Source: Clostridia bacterium
Lineage (GTDB): Bacteria > Bacillota > Clostridia > Oscillospirales > Acutalibacteraceae
DNA length: 64,000 bases
Assembly: GCA_017613735.1 (NCBI GenBank)
Contig: JAGADF010000009.1
Coordinates: 310,001-374,000, forward strand
Reading direction: 5' to 3'
In this document: one piece after another, positions 49,341 through 59,841 of the stretch
How the letters are laid out: each line of letters opens with the position of its first letter
Position numbering within the stretch: the stretch's first letter is position 1
The notes under the pieces: generated by a model
What the model was told of the DNA's origin: nothing
The model's database searches: none
Seen by the model: the letters and a program-made list of their open reading frames with translations, nothing else
Position numbers and translations under genes: made by a program

Positions 49341-51635
49341 TCATTTGGTCTTGAGAACTATCTCGTCGCCCTCAACCGAAAGCGAAACACTTTTGAGAAG
49401 TTTGTCGCAGTTTTCAACAAGATATGTCGAAACCTTATCTTCGACATTTCTTCTTATTACGTTTCTCAAATCCCTTGCGCCGCGGACGTTGCCGTCCATT
49501 TTGGAAACAAGAGTCTTCGCTACGTTTTCGCCGATTGTAAGAGTGATTCCCTTATCCTTAAGCGCGTCGCCGAGCTCGTTAAGCATAAGCATGGCAATCT
49601 GTTCATAGTTTTCTTCGGTCAGCTCGTTGAAAACTACTATTTCGTCTACCCTGCCGACAAATTCGGGCCTTAAGAACTCGTTAAGAGCCTTGATTGATTT
49701 TTCAACATTAACTTCCGCTTTGTCCTTTGCAAAGCCAAGAGCGTTTTCTTTTCTTTCACTGCCCGCATTGGAGGTCATAATGATAACAGTGTTTGAAAAA
49801 TCAACTACCCTGCCGTGAGCGTCGCTTGTTTTACCCTCGTCAAGAATCTGTAAAAGAATATTCATAACGTCGGGATGCGCTTTTTCAATTTCGTCAAAAA
49901 GAATTATTGAATACGGCTTTCTTCTTACCTTTTCGGTAAGCTGTCCCGCCTCGTCATAGCCTACATAACCGGGCGGAGAACCGATAATTCTTGAAACGCT
50001 GTGTTTTTCCATAAACTCGGACATATCAAGCCTTATAAGTGTTTCGGGAGTGTCAAAAAGCTCCATTGAAAGCCGTTTTACGAGCTCAGTTTTACCTACG
50101 CCCGTAGGACCTACAAAAATGAATGACGCGGGCTTTCTCTGCGCCGAAATCTGAACGCGGCTTCTCTTTATAGCCGCCGCGACAAGTTCGACAGCTCTGT
50201 CCTGACCTATAACCTTTGCCTTAAGTCTGTCTTCAAGACCTATAAGGCTCTTAAGGTCGCCGTCAAGCACCTTTGACATGGGAATACCCGTGAAAAGATT
50301 GATAACGGTAGCAAGGTCGTTTTCGGTTACGGCATTATCAGCCGCCTTAACCTTAAGCTTTTCGATTTCCTCTTCAAGAGAAATAATCTCGGTTTTGAGG
50401 TTTGAAATCTCTTTAAAATCAAGCTTTTCAATATCTTCCTCGTGCTCAAGCTCGTCAAGAGAATCCTCTAACTGCTTTTTCTTTTCAAGCTCAATTTCGT
50501 AGTCGCTTATTGCCTTATTGCGAAGATTTGCGCAGGTGCAGGCTTCGTCGAGAAGGTCAATAGCCTTATCGGGAAGATATCTGTCGGTAATATACCTTTC
50601 GGACATTGTAACGGCTTTGTATACAAGATTATCGCTGATGGAAACCTTATGGAAATCCTCATAATAATTCTTGATGCCGAGAAGCATTTTGTAAGTGTCC
50701 TCAATTGAAGGTTCCTCAACCTTTACGGGCTGAAAACGCCTTTCAAGAGCGGCGTCCTTTTCAATATGCTTGCGATATTCGTTAAAGGTAGTCGCACCGA
50801 TAACCTGAATTTCACCGCGTGAAAGAGCGGGTTTAAGAATATTTGCGGCATTCATGCTGCCTTCGGCGTCGCCCGTGCCGACGAGATTATGAACCTCGTC
50901 GATAAACAGAATGATATTACCCGCTTCCTTAACCTCGTCTACAAGGGATTTGATACGGCTTTCAAACTGACCTCTGAACTGGGTGCCGGCAACAAGTGCG
51001 GTCAAATCAAGAAGCTGAATTTCCTTATTGGAAAGCTTTGCAGGTACGTCGCCCGCGGCAATTTTAAGCGCAAGACCTTCTGCGATAGCGGTCTTGCCTA
51101 CGCCCGGCTCACCGATAAGGCAGGGATTGTTCTTGGTCCTTCTACAGAGAATCTGAATCGTCCTTTTAATCTCCTCATCCCTGCCGATAATTCGGTCAAG
51201 TTTACCCTCGCGAGCGTTTGCGGTAAGGTCGGTGCAGAAAAGATTAATCGACTTTCTCTTTTTATCGGTTTTAACCTTTCCTTTTTTGTCCTTTTCCTTA
51301 ACGTCTTTTTGATTTGCCGCCTCGCCGCCCGAAGAATCAGCCGAGCCGAACATACCCTGCATATTCTGCATAAACGGGAACGTTCCTGCTCCGCCGGGCT
51401 GAAACAGCTCTTCCATATCGCCGTTTTCATACATTTCTTCAAGCTGTTCGGAAACGCCCTCCATCTCCTCCTCGGAGATGCCCATGCTTTCCATAATCTG
51501 CTTGACCGGACCGATATTCAATTCCATAGCGCACTTAACACAAAGCCCTTCATTGGCCGTCTTATCACCGTCGACCTTTGTAATAAAAAATACCGCGGGG
51601 TATTTTTTACACCTTGTGCAAATCATTTGTTTCAT
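49341..51635 (-). CDS. clpE: Clp ATPase with N-terminal zinc finger (ClpE-like)
   Basis: The 764-residue AAA+ unfoldase begins with a four-cysteine zinc finger (Cys6, Cys9, Cys32, Cys35) of the ClpE/McsA type. An acidic linker follows in place of the Clp-N repeats of ClpC. Two AAA modules follow: Walker [10 protein letters not shown] near 169 and GPTGVGKTE near 504, with a coiled-coil UVR-like insert at about 405-455. It likely feeds unfolded proteins to ClpP. It is placed at the end of the ruv-to-pgsA operon and no CtsR site is evident. ClpC is the main alternative name. Confidence 0.88.
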   Translation of the reverse strand: MKQMICTRCKKYPAVFFITKVDGDKTANEGLCVKCAMELNIGPVKQIMESMGISEEEMEGVSEQLEEMYENGDMEELFQPGGAGTFPFMQNMQGMFGSADSSGGEAANQKDVKEKDKKGKVKTDKKRKSINLFCTDLTANAREGKLDRIIGRDEEIKRTIQILCRRTKNNPCLIGEPGVGKTAIAEGLALKIAAGDVPAKLSNKEIQLLDLTALVAGTQFRGQFESRIKSLVDEVKEAGNIILFIDEVHNLVGTGDAEGSMNAANILKPALSRGEIQVIGATTFNEYRKHIEKDAALERRFQPVKVEEPSIEDTYKMLLGIKNYYEDFHKVSISDNLVYKAVTMSERYITDRYLPDKAIDLLDEACTCANLRNKAISDYEIELEKKKQLEDSLDELEHEEDIEKLDFKEISNLKTEIISLEEEIEKLKVKAADNAVTENDLATVINLFTGIPMSKVLDGDLKSLIGLEDRLKAKVIGQDRAVELVAAAIKRSRVQISAQRKPASFIFVGPTGVGKTELVKRLSMELFDTPETLIRLDMSEFMEKHSVSRIIGSPPGYVGYDEAGQLTEKVRRKPYSIILFDEIEKAHPDVMNILLQILDEGKTSDAHGRVVDFSNTVIIMTSNAGSERKENALGFAKDKAEVNVEKSIKALNEFLRPEFVGRVDEIVVFNELTEENYEQIAMLMLNELGDALKDKGITLTIGENVAKTLVSKMDGNVRGARDLRNVIRRNVEDKVSTYLVENCDKLLKSVSLSVEGDEIVLKTK

Positions 51636-51638
51636 AAG

Positions 51639-52295
51639 TTATTTTTCCTCTGAAATTTCGTTTTTATCTTTTTTGCCGAAACGCTCCTGAACCTGTCTGT
51701 GAGTTTCGGGCATATAACTGCAGAATGCGACAATAGTCATAATCGCGCAAATAACAACCAGCGCGACAGTCAGCCAGTCGGGCATTACTATACTTAATCC
51801 GAGACGGCTCATAAGTCCGATTTCGGGGCCGAATGCGATTATCAGTATCATAGCCGCATAGAAAACGAATGTAGCAACCTTGCCGTATATTTCGGCGGCG
51901 CCGGGTCTGATACCGAAGATAAGCATAAGAAGTCCGCCGATAACCATTATTCCCTCTTTTACAAGGAATACAAGGAACACCCAGCCGAATGCCTGCATAA
52001 TCGGATTCTGAGCGTGTCTGAAGCCGATAAAGAGAATAATCGCAATTGTAATCTGCGTAAGCTTATCGGCAACCGGGTCAAGAATTTTACCAAGGTTACT
52101 GACCTGATTGAATTTTCTTGCGATTTTACCGTCTGCAAAATCTGAAAGTCCCGAAAGCGCGAGAATAATAAGCGCAATAATTATATCGTTTGTTTCGCCC
52201 TTTAAATAAAAATAAGCAAAGAACGGAATAAGCACAATTCTTATTAATGTTATAAGGTTGGGAACTGTAAGACAACCTTTAAATAAATCCTTCAT
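51639..52295 (-). CDS. pgsA: CDP-diacylglycerol-glycerol-3-phosphate phosphatidyltransferase
   Basis: This 218-residue integral membrane enzyme makes phosphatidylglycerophosphate. The CDP-alcohol phosphotransferase motif is complete: Asp52, Asp55-Gly56, Ala59-Arg60, Gly69, Asp73, Asp77. About five to six membrane helices follow. It sits 3 nt upstream of clpE and 12 nt after the cvpA-like gene. A different alcohol acceptor cannot be excluded by sequence alone. Confidence 0.93.
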   Translation of the reverse strand: MKDLFKGCLTVPNLITLIRIVLIPFFAYFYLKGETNDIIIALIILALSGLSDFADGKIARKFNQVSNLGKILDPVADKLTQITIAIILFIGFRHAQNPIMQAFGWVFLVFLVKEGIMVIGGLLMLIFGIRPGAAEIYGKVATFVFYAAMILIIAFGPEIGLMSRLGLSIVMPDWLTVALVVICAIMTIVAFCSYMPETHRQVQERFGKKDKNEISEEK

Positions 52296-52307
52296 CTTTA
52301 TGTACCC

Positions 52308-53030
52308 TTAAAACATTTCCTTTAACCCTTCGATTACGGGGTTGTTATTTATCATAAAGTTAAATACCTGCGATTTTGAAAGAATCTCGCCTAAACCCTC
52401 ATTCGGATTGTCGCCGATAAGATTAATGAAGTGAAGCAAAGCGCAGACAACGTATACTACAACAATTCCTTTGGCTATTCCGAACAGACCGCCGAAGAAT
52501 TTATTGGCGTTAAATCCGTCCTCTTCATTGTCTTTCGAAAGCATCCTCGCAAACAGCCTCAGCAGGAATATCAGCGCCGCCGACAGAATGATAAACGCAA
52601 TTGTTTCGGTAGCGGGAAGAACAATCGGGTCAACGACCTTTGTAAGAGTCATATCTATCATCGCAACTGAATTAAACTTTGTAGTCTTAACCTTTGAGAC
52701 GATATTGCCCTCGTCAATGCCGTTGGATTTTGCAATTTTAACGGCAAAATCGGGCATATTATCATAGATGATTTGTGCGCCTTCTTCAACGGAAACAACC
52801 TTATCATCAAAATTGATTTCCTGAATTGCGTTTTTAACGTGATTTTCAATGCTGCTTCTGATAAAAGAATTGTACATAATTTTGCCGACAGGCTTAGCGG
52901 CATAAACGGCAATCGCAACCGCAAGTACAAAAGCAACAATTTCAAGTATAGTTGACATAATACCGCGTTTGTAGGAGAACACGGCAAAAACAACTATGAT
53001 TGCCAAAAAGAGAATATCTATTACTGACAT
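52308..53030 (-). CDS. CvpA family membrane protein
   Basis: The 240-residue protein has four membrane helices, two N-terminal and two C-terminal. They flank a soluble loop (about residues 65-135), and the FFGGLFGIAKGIVVVYVV signature is present. CvpA is needed for colicin V production in E. coli and is broadly linked to envelope homeostasis. The exact role is not known. Confidence 0.85.
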   Translation of the reverse strand: MSVIDILFLAIIVVFAVFSYKRGIMSTILEIVAFVLAVAIAVYAAKPVGKIMYNSFIRSSIENHVKNAIQEINFDDKVVSVEEGAQIIYDNMPDFAVKIAKSNGIDEGNIVSKVKTTKFNSVAMIDMTLTKVVDPIVLPATETIAFIILSAALIFLLRLFARMLSKDNEEDGFNANKFFGGLFGIAKGIVVVYVVCALLHFINLIGDNPNEGLGEILSKSQVFNFMINNNPVIEGLKEMF

Positions 53031-53078
53031 CTTTTAAAACCTCCGGTTTTAGTAATAATTGATTGATTGAACTGTTAT

Positions 53079-54308
53079 TTAGTTTCCTACCACCTCTTCA
53101 TCTATTTTTTCAACAGCACCGCGGGTGACTCTTTCATCGGAGTTTCCTCTGACGGAATACTGTTTTATGGCGTTGGAGAACAGAACATATACGTTTGAAC
53201 CGTTCAGACAACATTTAACGGAGTCATTGTCAATGGATTTTTCGCCTGACACTCTTCCGTATAAATCGTAACAGACTATCTTGCTGTCGGACAGAAGCGC
53301 AATATGTTTTCCGTCGGAATACATATCCTTTATCTGAAAATCAATATCTGCGCTTGATATTTCCTTGCCCGATGCGCTGTAAACCTTAAGAATGTTTGAA
53401 TACGCGCTTGAATACTTTGAAAGGACAACAGAAGTAATATTGTTATCGCTTATGAAAAACCTTGAAACGGTGTTAAGAGAAACGTCAATATCGTTTCTTT
53501 CGCCCTTTTCATTAACAAAGGCAACGAGATTATCACCTATAATAACAAGTTTTTTGCCCGAAAGAATATTGACTGCCGCAACTGCAGTTCCGGGTAATTC
53601 AAAATGCCTTACAGCGTCGCTGTAATTCTTGTCGAAAAGATAAACCTCGGAAACTATGTCGCCGCTGTCGGCCCCGATAACGCCGACCGCAATATATCTT
53701 CCGTTATCGGAAATATCGACGCTTACTATCATATGCTTGGCGCATACCCAGGAAAAAATCTCGTTCTTTTTTGAGTCGAATACGCTAAGCATCGACGCTC
53801 CCTGATCGCTTTTGGCAGCAATTGCAACACAGCCGTTCTTCGAAATATCGCCCGTCAGAAGTTCAAACTGTGATTCCTGTTCATAAATGATTTTGCCGGA
53901 TGTCTGAACACGAAACAGATTTTTACCCGCGTCAAGAACAAGCGAATGAGAACCGTAAGTATAGATAAGCGGCGAAGAATAGTTATGCTGGAAATCGCTT
54001 ACCTGCCTGCCTGATGAGTCAATAATTTTAACTCCCGTATCATTTAAGACAACAAGGTCAGAACCGCTCATCCCGAGATGTTTTACGTCATTTGATGATA
54101 TGCTGTACGGAAATCCGTTATTACCGAGCATTGAGTCGCCGAGATTGCTTATTCCCTTGCCGACGCCGAGCGGAGAATAATTGCTCAGCTTATACGCGGC
54201 GACGGAAAAGACTATAAGCACCGCAAGTACAATAGCGGCAACCCTTATGACTTTTTTATTCGCAAGCCGTTTAAGATTTATTCTTTTTTTCGATTTTCTT
54301 TTAGCCAA
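53079..54308 (-). CDS. DUF5711 family membrane-anchored beta-propeller protein
   Basis: The product has a basic cytoplasmic start, a membrane helix (about residues 24-40) and a large extracellular region. Repeated strand patterns (SGSDLVVLND, SDNGRYIAVGV) suggest a beta-propeller. I recall this as DUF5711, common in clostridia, without known function. A TTG at 54308 preceded by GGTGA is the likely start (409 residues). The TTG at 54332 would overlap truA. Confidence 0.65.
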   Translation of the reverse strand: MAKRKSKKRINLKRLANKKVIRVAAIVLAVLIVFSVAAYKLSNYSPLGVGKGISNLGDSMLGNNGFPYSISSNDVKHLGMSGSDLVVLNDTGVKIIDSSGRQVSDFQHNYSSPLIYTYGSHSLVLDAGKNLFRVQTSGKIIYEQESQFELLTGDISKNGCVAIAAKSDQGASMLSVFDSKKNEIFSWVCAKHMIVSVDISDNGRYIAVGVIGADSGDIVSEVYLFDKNYSDAVRHFELPGTAVAAVNILSGKKLVIIGDNLVAFVNEKGERNDIDVSLNTVSRFFISDNNITSVVLSKYSSAYSNILKVYSASGKEISSADIDFQIKDMYSDGKHIALLSDSKIVCYDLYGRVSGEKSIDNDSVKCCLNGSNVYVLFSNAIKQYSVRGNSDERVTRGAVEKIDEEVVGN

Positions 54309-54321
54309 ATAATCACCAGCT

Positions 54322-55056
54322 TTAATATTCAACCTTGTTAAGATAAAGTCCGCACGCGGGAGCGGTACAGCCCGCCATATCCCTGTTCTTTGAAAGAATA
54401 ATGTCTTTTATAGTGTTTTCGGGTATTTTGCCGGATGATATATCAAGCAAAGTCCCGACCATTATACGAACCATATTATAGAGAAATCCGTCAGCCGAAA
54501 CGGTAAACGTAACGGTATCTCCCTCTCTTCCGACATCTGCAGAAAAGACATTTCTTACCGTATCTTCAACGCTGCTTCCCGAATTGCAGAAAGCGCTGTA
54601 ATCATATCTGCCGATAAACTGCTTTGCCTGTTCATCGAGAAAGCTTTCGTCAAGCGGGTAAGGATAAAGCAAAGCCCTGTCGGTAAGAAACGGATTGTTA
54701 ATCTTTGAATTTAAAATGAGATATTTATATTCTTTTCTCTTACAGTCATAACGCGCGTGAAAGCTTTCTTCCTTTTCAACGCAGTCGAGTACGGAAATAT
54801 CGTCGGGAAGCATAGCGTTAATTGCGGTAACAAGCTTTTCGCATGGAATCAGGCTTTCTGTTTTCATATTGAAACAGTACATATTCGCGTGTACGCCCGC
54901 GTCTGTTCGACTGCAACCGACAATATTTTCCCTTTTCCGAATGATTTTTTCAATGGCGTCCTGAACTGTCTGCTGCACGGTAACGGCGTTATTCTGTACC
55001 TGCCAGCCGTGATATGCGGTTCCGCAGAATGAAATTGTGAATAAAAGATTTCTCAT
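54322..55056 (-). CDS. truA: tRNA pseudouridine synthase A (positions 38-40)
   Basis: The 244-residue enzyme carries the catalytic aspartate in SRTDAGVHA (Asp52), the YHGWQVQ motif and the MVRIMVGTL segment. It modifies uridines 38, 39 and 40 in the anticodon arm. It immediately follows ecfT, sharing a base with it, the order found in the ribosomal protein cluster of many Firmicutes. Confidence 0.96.
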   Translation of the reverse strand: MRNLLFTISFCGTAYHGWQVQNNAVTVQQTVQDAIEKIIRKRENIVGCSRTDAGVHANMYCFNMKTESLIPCEKLVTAINAMLPDDISVLDCVEKEESFHARYDCKRKEYKYLILNSKINNPFLTDRALLYPYPLDESFLDEQAKQFIGRYDYSAFCNSGSSVEDTVRNVFSADVGREGDTVTFTVSADGFLYNMVRIMVGTLLDISSGKIPENTIKDIILSKNRDMAGCTAPACGLYLNKVEY

Positions 55057-55871
55057 TAAATCACCGAAACAAAATATATGTTTAAAAGAATTATCGAAGA
55101 AATAAGAGCAGCCATAAAAATAATTGCAAAAACGTCAAGAATGCCTATCTTCATTTCACGAAGTCGCGTTCTGCCCTCGCCGCCTCTGTAGCAACGGCAT
55201 TCCATTGAAAATGAAAGCTCATATGCTCGTCTGAAGGAATTTACGAAAAGAGGTACTACAACAGTCATAAGAGCCTTTGAGCGCTTAATTAGACCTCCCT
55301 CGTCAAAAACTGCGCCTCTTGCCTTCTGCGCCGACATAATCTTATCAATTTCTTCAATTAATATGGGAATAAATCTGAGCGCAATCGTCATCATCATAGC
55401 AAGAACGTGAACGTCAACCTTGATTTTATTCAGCGGTGAAAAAAGTCTTTCTATGGCGTCGGTAAGAATAGTCGGCGAGGTCGTGTAAGTGAGCATTGAG
55501 CCCGTAATAACAAGAATAATAATTCTCAGCGACGTAAAGCCCGCGAGCATAAGACCTTTTGACGTTATGTGAATAAAACGCCATTCAAAGAGCATATCGC
55601 CCTGTTTGTTATAGAAAACCTGTAACAACGAGGTAACAATAATTATAAGAATTATTGCCTTTAAGCCTTTGAGAATAGTTGTGATTGAAATGCGGGAAAC
55701 AAGAATTCCGAAAAGAAGAACTAATGCAACAAGACCGAGGGACAAAAAGTTTTTACAGATAAAAATAGCAACTATAAAGACAAATGTTAAAATAAGCTTT
55801 ATTCTCGCGTCGAGCCTGTGGACAAGCGAATTTCCGGGGAAATACTGCCCTATCGTGATTTCCTTAATCAA
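55056..55871 (-). CDS. ecfT: ECF transporter transmembrane subunit EcfT
   Basis: The 271-residue membrane protein couples the two ATPases to exchangeable S components that bind vitamins. It contains the coupling-helix motifs AQKARGAVFDEG and MECRCYRGG, which carry the conserved arginines. No S-component gene is adjacent, so this is a group II ECF module serving substrates from elsewhere in the genome. Confidence 0.95.
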   Translation of the reverse strand: MIKEITIGQYFPGNSLVHRLDARIKLILTFVFIVAIFICKNFLSLGLVALVLLFGILVSRISITTILKGLKAIILIIIVTSLLQVFYNKQGDMLFEWRFIHITSKGLMLAGFTSLRIIILVITGSMLTYTTSPTILTDAIERLFSPLNKIKVDVHVLAMMMTIALRFIPILIEEIDKIMSAQKARGAVFDEGGLIKRSKALMTVVVPLFVNSFRRAYELSFSMECRCYRGGEGRTRLREMKIGILDVFAIIFMAALISSIILLNIYFVSVI

Positions 55872-56733
55872 GCTGCATCCCCCTTCCCTTAAGAAGACGG
55901 ACCAATTCGTTTTTGGCTTCTTCGACAGTAAAAATATCGGTTCTAACGTTCATACCGCGTTCCTTCAGCTTAAGAAGAACCTGGGTAACCTGCGGAACGC
56001 CGAGTCCCATTGAATCAAGTTTTTTTGAATCCGCAAAAACATTCTTTACGGTATCAAAGCATTCAACCCTGCCCTCATTCATAACGAGAACTCTGTCGCA
56101 GAATCTCGCAACATCGTCCATACTGTGAGAAATCATAATGACTGTTCTGCCCGTATCTTTGCGGTAGTTTTCAATCATATCAATAATCGTCTGCCTGCCC
56201 GCAGGGTCAAGACCTGCGGTTGGCTCGTCGAGAATAAGAACCTCGGGTTCAAGGGCGATTACGCCGGCAATAGCGGCTCTTCTTTTCATACCGCCCGACA
56301 AATCGAAGGGACTTCTTTCAAGTCTTTTTTCGCCGAGTCCGACAATTTCAGCCGCTCTTCTTACTCTTTTATCGACTTCGTCGTCATCAAGCCCCATATT
56401 CTTAGGACCGAAGGCTATATCGCGGTATACGGTGCTTTCAAACAACTGATACTCAGGATACTGAAAGCATAAACCGACCTTATAACGAGCTTCGCGGACG
56501 GATTTTTTATTCTCCCAGATATCTTTGCCGTCAACGTAAACCTTGCCGCCTGTTGGTTTGAACAAGCCGTTAAGATGCTGAACAAGCGTACTTTTACCGC
56601 TGCCGGTATGGCCGATGATACCAATCATCTCGCCTTTTTCGACAGATATTGACACGTTGTCAAGCGCCTTTTTCTCAAACGGGGTGCCAATGCCGTAAAT
56701 ATATGTTAAGTTTTCGGTTTTAATTATCGGCAT
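55864..56733 (-). CDS. ecfA2: ECF transporter ATPase EcfA2
   Basis: The 289-residue ABC ATPase has Walker A GHTGSGKST, the signature LSGGMKRR and Walker B VLILDEPTAGLDP. The N-terminal LTYIYGIGTPFEKKALDNV is EcfA2-like. It pairs with EcfA1 as a heterodimer. The gene overlaps ecfT by 8 nt. Confidence 0.95.
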   Translation of the reverse strand: MPIIKTENLTYIYGIGTPFEKKALDNVSISVEKGEMIGIIGHTGSGKSTLVQHLNGLFKPTGGKVYVDGKDIWENKKSVREARYKVGLCFQYPEYQLFESTVYRDIAFGPKNMGLDDDEVDKRVRRAAEIVGLGEKRLERSPFDLSGGMKRRAAIAGVIALEPEVLILDEPTAGLDPAGRQTIIDMIENYRKDTGRTVIMISHSMDDVARFCDRVLVMNEGRVECFDTVKNVFADSKKLDSMGLGVPQVTQVLLKLKERGMNVRTDIFTVEEAKNELVRLLKGRGMQLD

Positions 56734-56748
56734 CGGTTATTTCCTACC

Positions 56749-57603
56749 TCAATTAACTAATTTTTCTATTCCGCTGACAAACTCGTCAACATTAAGCGAA
56801 TCCGAAGGAATGTCAAATCCCTCTTTTTCAATTTCAAGCGCAAGTGAAACTGTGGCGGGAACATCAAGACCTATTTCCCTTATTTTTTTACTGTTTGAAA
56901 AAACCTCTTTAGGCGTACCGTCAAATAAAATCTCAGCTTTATCCATAACGATTATACGGTCCGCTTCAACGGCTTCCTCCATAAAATGAGTGATATAAAC
57001 AATTGTAATTCCGAGTTCCTTATTGAACTTTTTAACGGTATTAAGAACCTCACGCCTGCCGACGGGGTCAAGCATAGCCGTAGGCTCGTCAAGGACAATA
57101 CAGTCCGGACGCATGGCAAGAATACCGGCAATAGCGACTCTCTGTTTCTGTCCGCCCGAAAGCTTATGTGTTTCGTGCTTGCGGTAGGAAAGCATATCGA
57201 CAGCCTCAAGCGACTCTTCAACGCGCTTTATCATTTCGTCACGCGGTATGCCGAGATTTTCGGGACCGAACGCAACGTCCTCTTCAACAATCGAAGCGAC
57301 AATCTGGTTGTCGGGATTCTGAAAAACAACGCCTACCTTCTGACGAATATCATAGGTTTTTTCTTCGTCGCAGGTATCCATACCGTTAACGTAAACCTTA
57401 CCTTCAGTCGGGATTAATATGGCGTTAGTGAGCTTTGCAAGCGTGCTTTTGCCGCAGCCGTTATGACCGAGTACGGCAATCATTTCGCCGCTTTTAATCT
57501 CAAAGCTGACATTCTTTACCGCGTAGTCGTTGACCTTATTTTCGTCGTCGGACTCATATCGGTAAAATACATTATCAAATTTTAATGAAAATGACCTGTT
57601 CAT
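56749..57603 (-). CDS. ecfA1: ECF transporter ATPase EcfA1
   Basis: The 284-residue ABC ATPase has Walker [10 protein letters not shown], signature LSGGQKQR and Walker [14 protein letters not shown]. The N-terminal [17 protein letters not shown] fits the EcfA1 type. It lies directly upstream of ecfA2. The catalytic glutamate and Q-loop are present in the visible sequence. Confidence 0.95.
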   Translation of the reverse strand: MNRSFSLKFDNVFYRYESDDENKVNDYAVKNVSFEIKSGEMIAVLGHNGCGKSTLAKLTNAILIPTEGKVYVNGMDTCDEEKTYDIRQKVGVVFQNPDNQIVASIVEEDVAFGPENLGIPRDEMIKRVEESLEAVDMLSYRKHETHKLSGGQKQRVAIAGILAMRPDCIVLDEPTAMLDPVGRREVLNTVKKFNKELGITIVYITHFMEEAVEADRIIVMDKAEILFDGTPKEVFSNSKKIREIGLDVPATVSLALEIEKEGFDIPSDSLNVDEFVSGIEKLVN

Positions 57604-57617
57604 TAAAAACTCCGTTA

Positions 57618-58481
57618 TTATTTTTCCCAGATTGCAGACGAGCCGCAGGGAAGCACAAGTCCGCTGTCACTGCAGCGAAGCCCTATTTCATCGCTTGAAA
57701 CGTTGCCGCCGAACTTTTTCTTAATCACCGAACCGAGTATGTATTCCATTACGGCGGGCGAAAGACCGGTCGTGTATGAATTAATCAGGAACACAAGCGG
57801 GTCTTCACTTAAGACCTGAGAACAAAGCTCAACGAGAGGATAGACCTCGTTTTCGACCTTCCAGACCTCGCCGTTGGGTCCCCTGCCGTATGAAGGCGGG
57901 TCCATTATGATAATGTCATATTTATTTCCGCGCCTTATTTCACGCTGAACGAACTTAACGCAATCGTCGACAATCCAGCGCACGGGTTTATCGGCAACCG
58001 AAGAAGAAACCGAATTCTCTTTAGCCCACTGAACCATTCCCTTTGACGCGTCGACGTGAACGACGGTCGCGCCCGCTTTCAATGCGGAAACTGTAGCAGC
58101 ACCCGTATAGGCGAAAAGATTTAGAACCTTTACCTGACGGTTACTGGTTTCGATTACATTTCGAACGTAATCCCAGTTTACGGCCTGCTCGGGGAAAATG
58201 CCCATATGCTTAAAGCCCATATTTTTAACGTTAAAGGTAAGGTCTTTATATTTAATCTGCCAGCTGTCGGGAAGTTTATTATTGAATTCCCAATGACCGC
58301 CGCCGGTTTTCGAGCGAAGATAAACAGCGTCGGCGCGTCGCCAGAGTCCGTTTTTCTTCGGAGTATTCCAGATAACCTGAGGGTCGGGGCGCACCATAGT
58401 ATAACCGCCCCAGCTTTCAAGTCTGTCACCGTCGGAGCAATCAAGCAGAATATAATCTTTCCAACCGTCTGAAACGCGCAT
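57618..58481 (-). CDS. Class I SAM-dependent rRNA methyltransferase (RlmI/RlmK-like)
   Basis: The 287-residue protein has the SAM site [20 protein letters not shown] near residue 118 and the catalytic-type motif MDPPSYGRG near 195. This is the pattern of the RlmI/RlmK group that methylates 23S rRNA at C5 of cytosine or N7 of guanine. The N-terminal PUA domain of RlmI is missing. Target base is unknown. It overlaps glmM by one base. Confidence 0.85.
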   Translation of the reverse strand: MRVSDGWKDYILLDCSDGDRLESWGGYTMVRPDPQVIWNTPKKNGLWRRADAVYLRSKTGGGHWEFNNKLPDSWQIKYKDLTFNVKNMGFKHMGIFPEQAVNWDYVRNVIETSNRQVKVLNLFAYTGAATVSALKAGATVVHVDASKGMVQWAKENSVSSSVADKPVRWIVDDCVKFVQREIRRGNKYDIIIMDPPSYGRGPNGEVWKVENEVYPLVELCSQVLSEDPLVFLINSYTTGLSPAVMEYILGSVIKKKFGGNVSSDEIGLRCSDSGLVLPCGSSAIWEK

Positions 58482-59830
58482 TAAACTAACCTTTCCTCAA
58501 CAACTTTTGCAATACATTCGGAGAGATACTTGATTTTATCGTAATCCTTGCCCTCAAGCATAACGCGTACAAGAGGCTCGGTTCCCGAGACGCGGACAAG
58601 AACGCGGCCGTCGTCGCCGAGTTCGTCGGAAGCCTCTTTAATAGCGAGCTGAACTTCCCTGTCCTTATCAAGCCTTGTTTTACCGAAGTTTGAAACACGG
58701 ACATTGATAAGCACTTGAGGAAATACGGTCATTTCGTCGGCAAGCTCGGAAATCTTTTTACCGGTTCTTTTAAGAACGTTAAGCACCTGAATTGCAGACA
58801 TCTGACCGTCGCCCGTCGTGGCAAAATCAAGGAAAATAATATGTCCCGACTGCTCGCCGCCTATTGAATAGCCGTTTTCGACCATATTTTCAAGAACATA
58901 CCTGTCGCCGACCTTTGTTGTTTCGCAGTTAATGCCGTTATCTTTGCAGAATTCAAAGAAGCCCATATTACTCATTACGGTAACAACTGCGGTGTCTTTA
59001 TTGAGCTTGCCCTGCTGCTTCATATATTTAGCGCAAAGGGCAATAATCTTATCGCCGTCGACTATATTGCCTTTTTCATCAACGATAAGCATTCTGTCGG
59101 CGTCACCGTCAAACGCGAAGCCGATATCGCATTTATTCTCAACGACATATTTCTGAAGCTGCTCCATATGGGTTGAGCCGCATTTGTCGTTAATATTGAT
59201 GCCGTTAGGCTCGTCGTTTATTATAAAGCATTCCGCGCCGAGCCTTGTAAACAGAGCGCGCGCCGTAACCGAAGCAGAGCCGTTTGCGCAGTCAATGGCT
59301 ATTCTCATACCCTTGAAATCCCCGTCGGAGGTCATTGCAAGGTGGAAAATATAGTCGTCAACCGCCTTTTTTGAAAACGAAATTCTTCCGACATCGCCGC
59401 CGAGCATTACGGGCGGAACCTTGGTTTCGTCAATAATAATCTCTTCAATTTCATTTTCAAGCTCGTCCGGAAGCTTATAACCGTTATACTGGAAAATCTT
59501 AATACCGTTGTATTCGCAGGGATTATGCGAAGCGGAAATCATTACGCCCGCGTCATACTCGTATTCCTTAACGAGAAACGCGACGCCGGGAGTAGGAATA
59601 TCGCCGAGGACAAGAACATCCGCGCCGACAGAACAAAGTCCTGCAGAAATTGCCGCCGCGAGCATATGAGAAGAAGCTCTAGTATCCATTCCGATAAGGA
59701 CTCTCGGTTTATGTGAAAGATTTTCGGTGAGCACCATAGCCGCCGCTCTTCCGATTTTCATTGATAATTCGCAGGTGAGCTCGCTGTTGGCAACTCCCCT
59801 TGCGCCGTCTGTTCCGAATAATCTACCCAT
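58481..59830 (-). CDS. glmM: Phosphoglucosamine mutase
   Basis: The 449-residue enzyme converts glucosamine-6-phosphate to glucosamine-1-phosphate for peptidoglycan. The phosphoserine is in MISASHNP (Ser101) and the metal loop DGDADR lies near 243. The sugar motif GGEQSGH and the phosphate loop RVSGTEPLVRVM are present. No glmS ribozyme is associated here. It lies downstream of ruvB by 11 nt. Confidence 0.96.
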   Translation of the reverse strand: MGRLFGTDGARGVANSELTCELSMKIGRAAAMVLTENLSHKPRVLIGMDTRASSHMLAAAISAGLCSVGADVLVLGDIPTPGVAFLVKEYEYDAGVMISASHNPCEYNGIKIFQYNGYKLPDELENEIEEIIIDETKVPPVMLGGDVGRISFSKKAVDDYIFHLAMTSDGDFKGMRIAIDCANGSASVTARALFTRLGAECFIINDEPNGININDKCGSTHMEQLQKYVVENKCDIGFAFDGDADRMLIVDEKGNIVDGDKIIALCAKYMKQQGKLNKDTAVVTVMSNMGFFEFCKDNGINCETTKVGDRYVLENMVENGYSIGGEQSGHIIFLDFATTGDGQMSAIQVLNVLKRTGKKISELADEMTVFPQVLINVRVSNFGKTRLDKDREVQLAIKEASDELGDDGRVLVRVSGTEPLVRVMLEGKDYDKIKYLSECIAKVVEERLV

Positions 59831-59841
59831 TTTTTTATCTC

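Noticed and set aside
50889-51653. 254-codon plus-strand frame opposite clpE
   Set aside because: Shadow of the Clp ATPase; the composition is that of an antisense frame and no ribosome site supports it.
59831-59841. glmS-type ribozyme near glmM
   Set aside because: The gene is the mutase GlmM, not GlmS, and only 11 nt separate it from ruvB.
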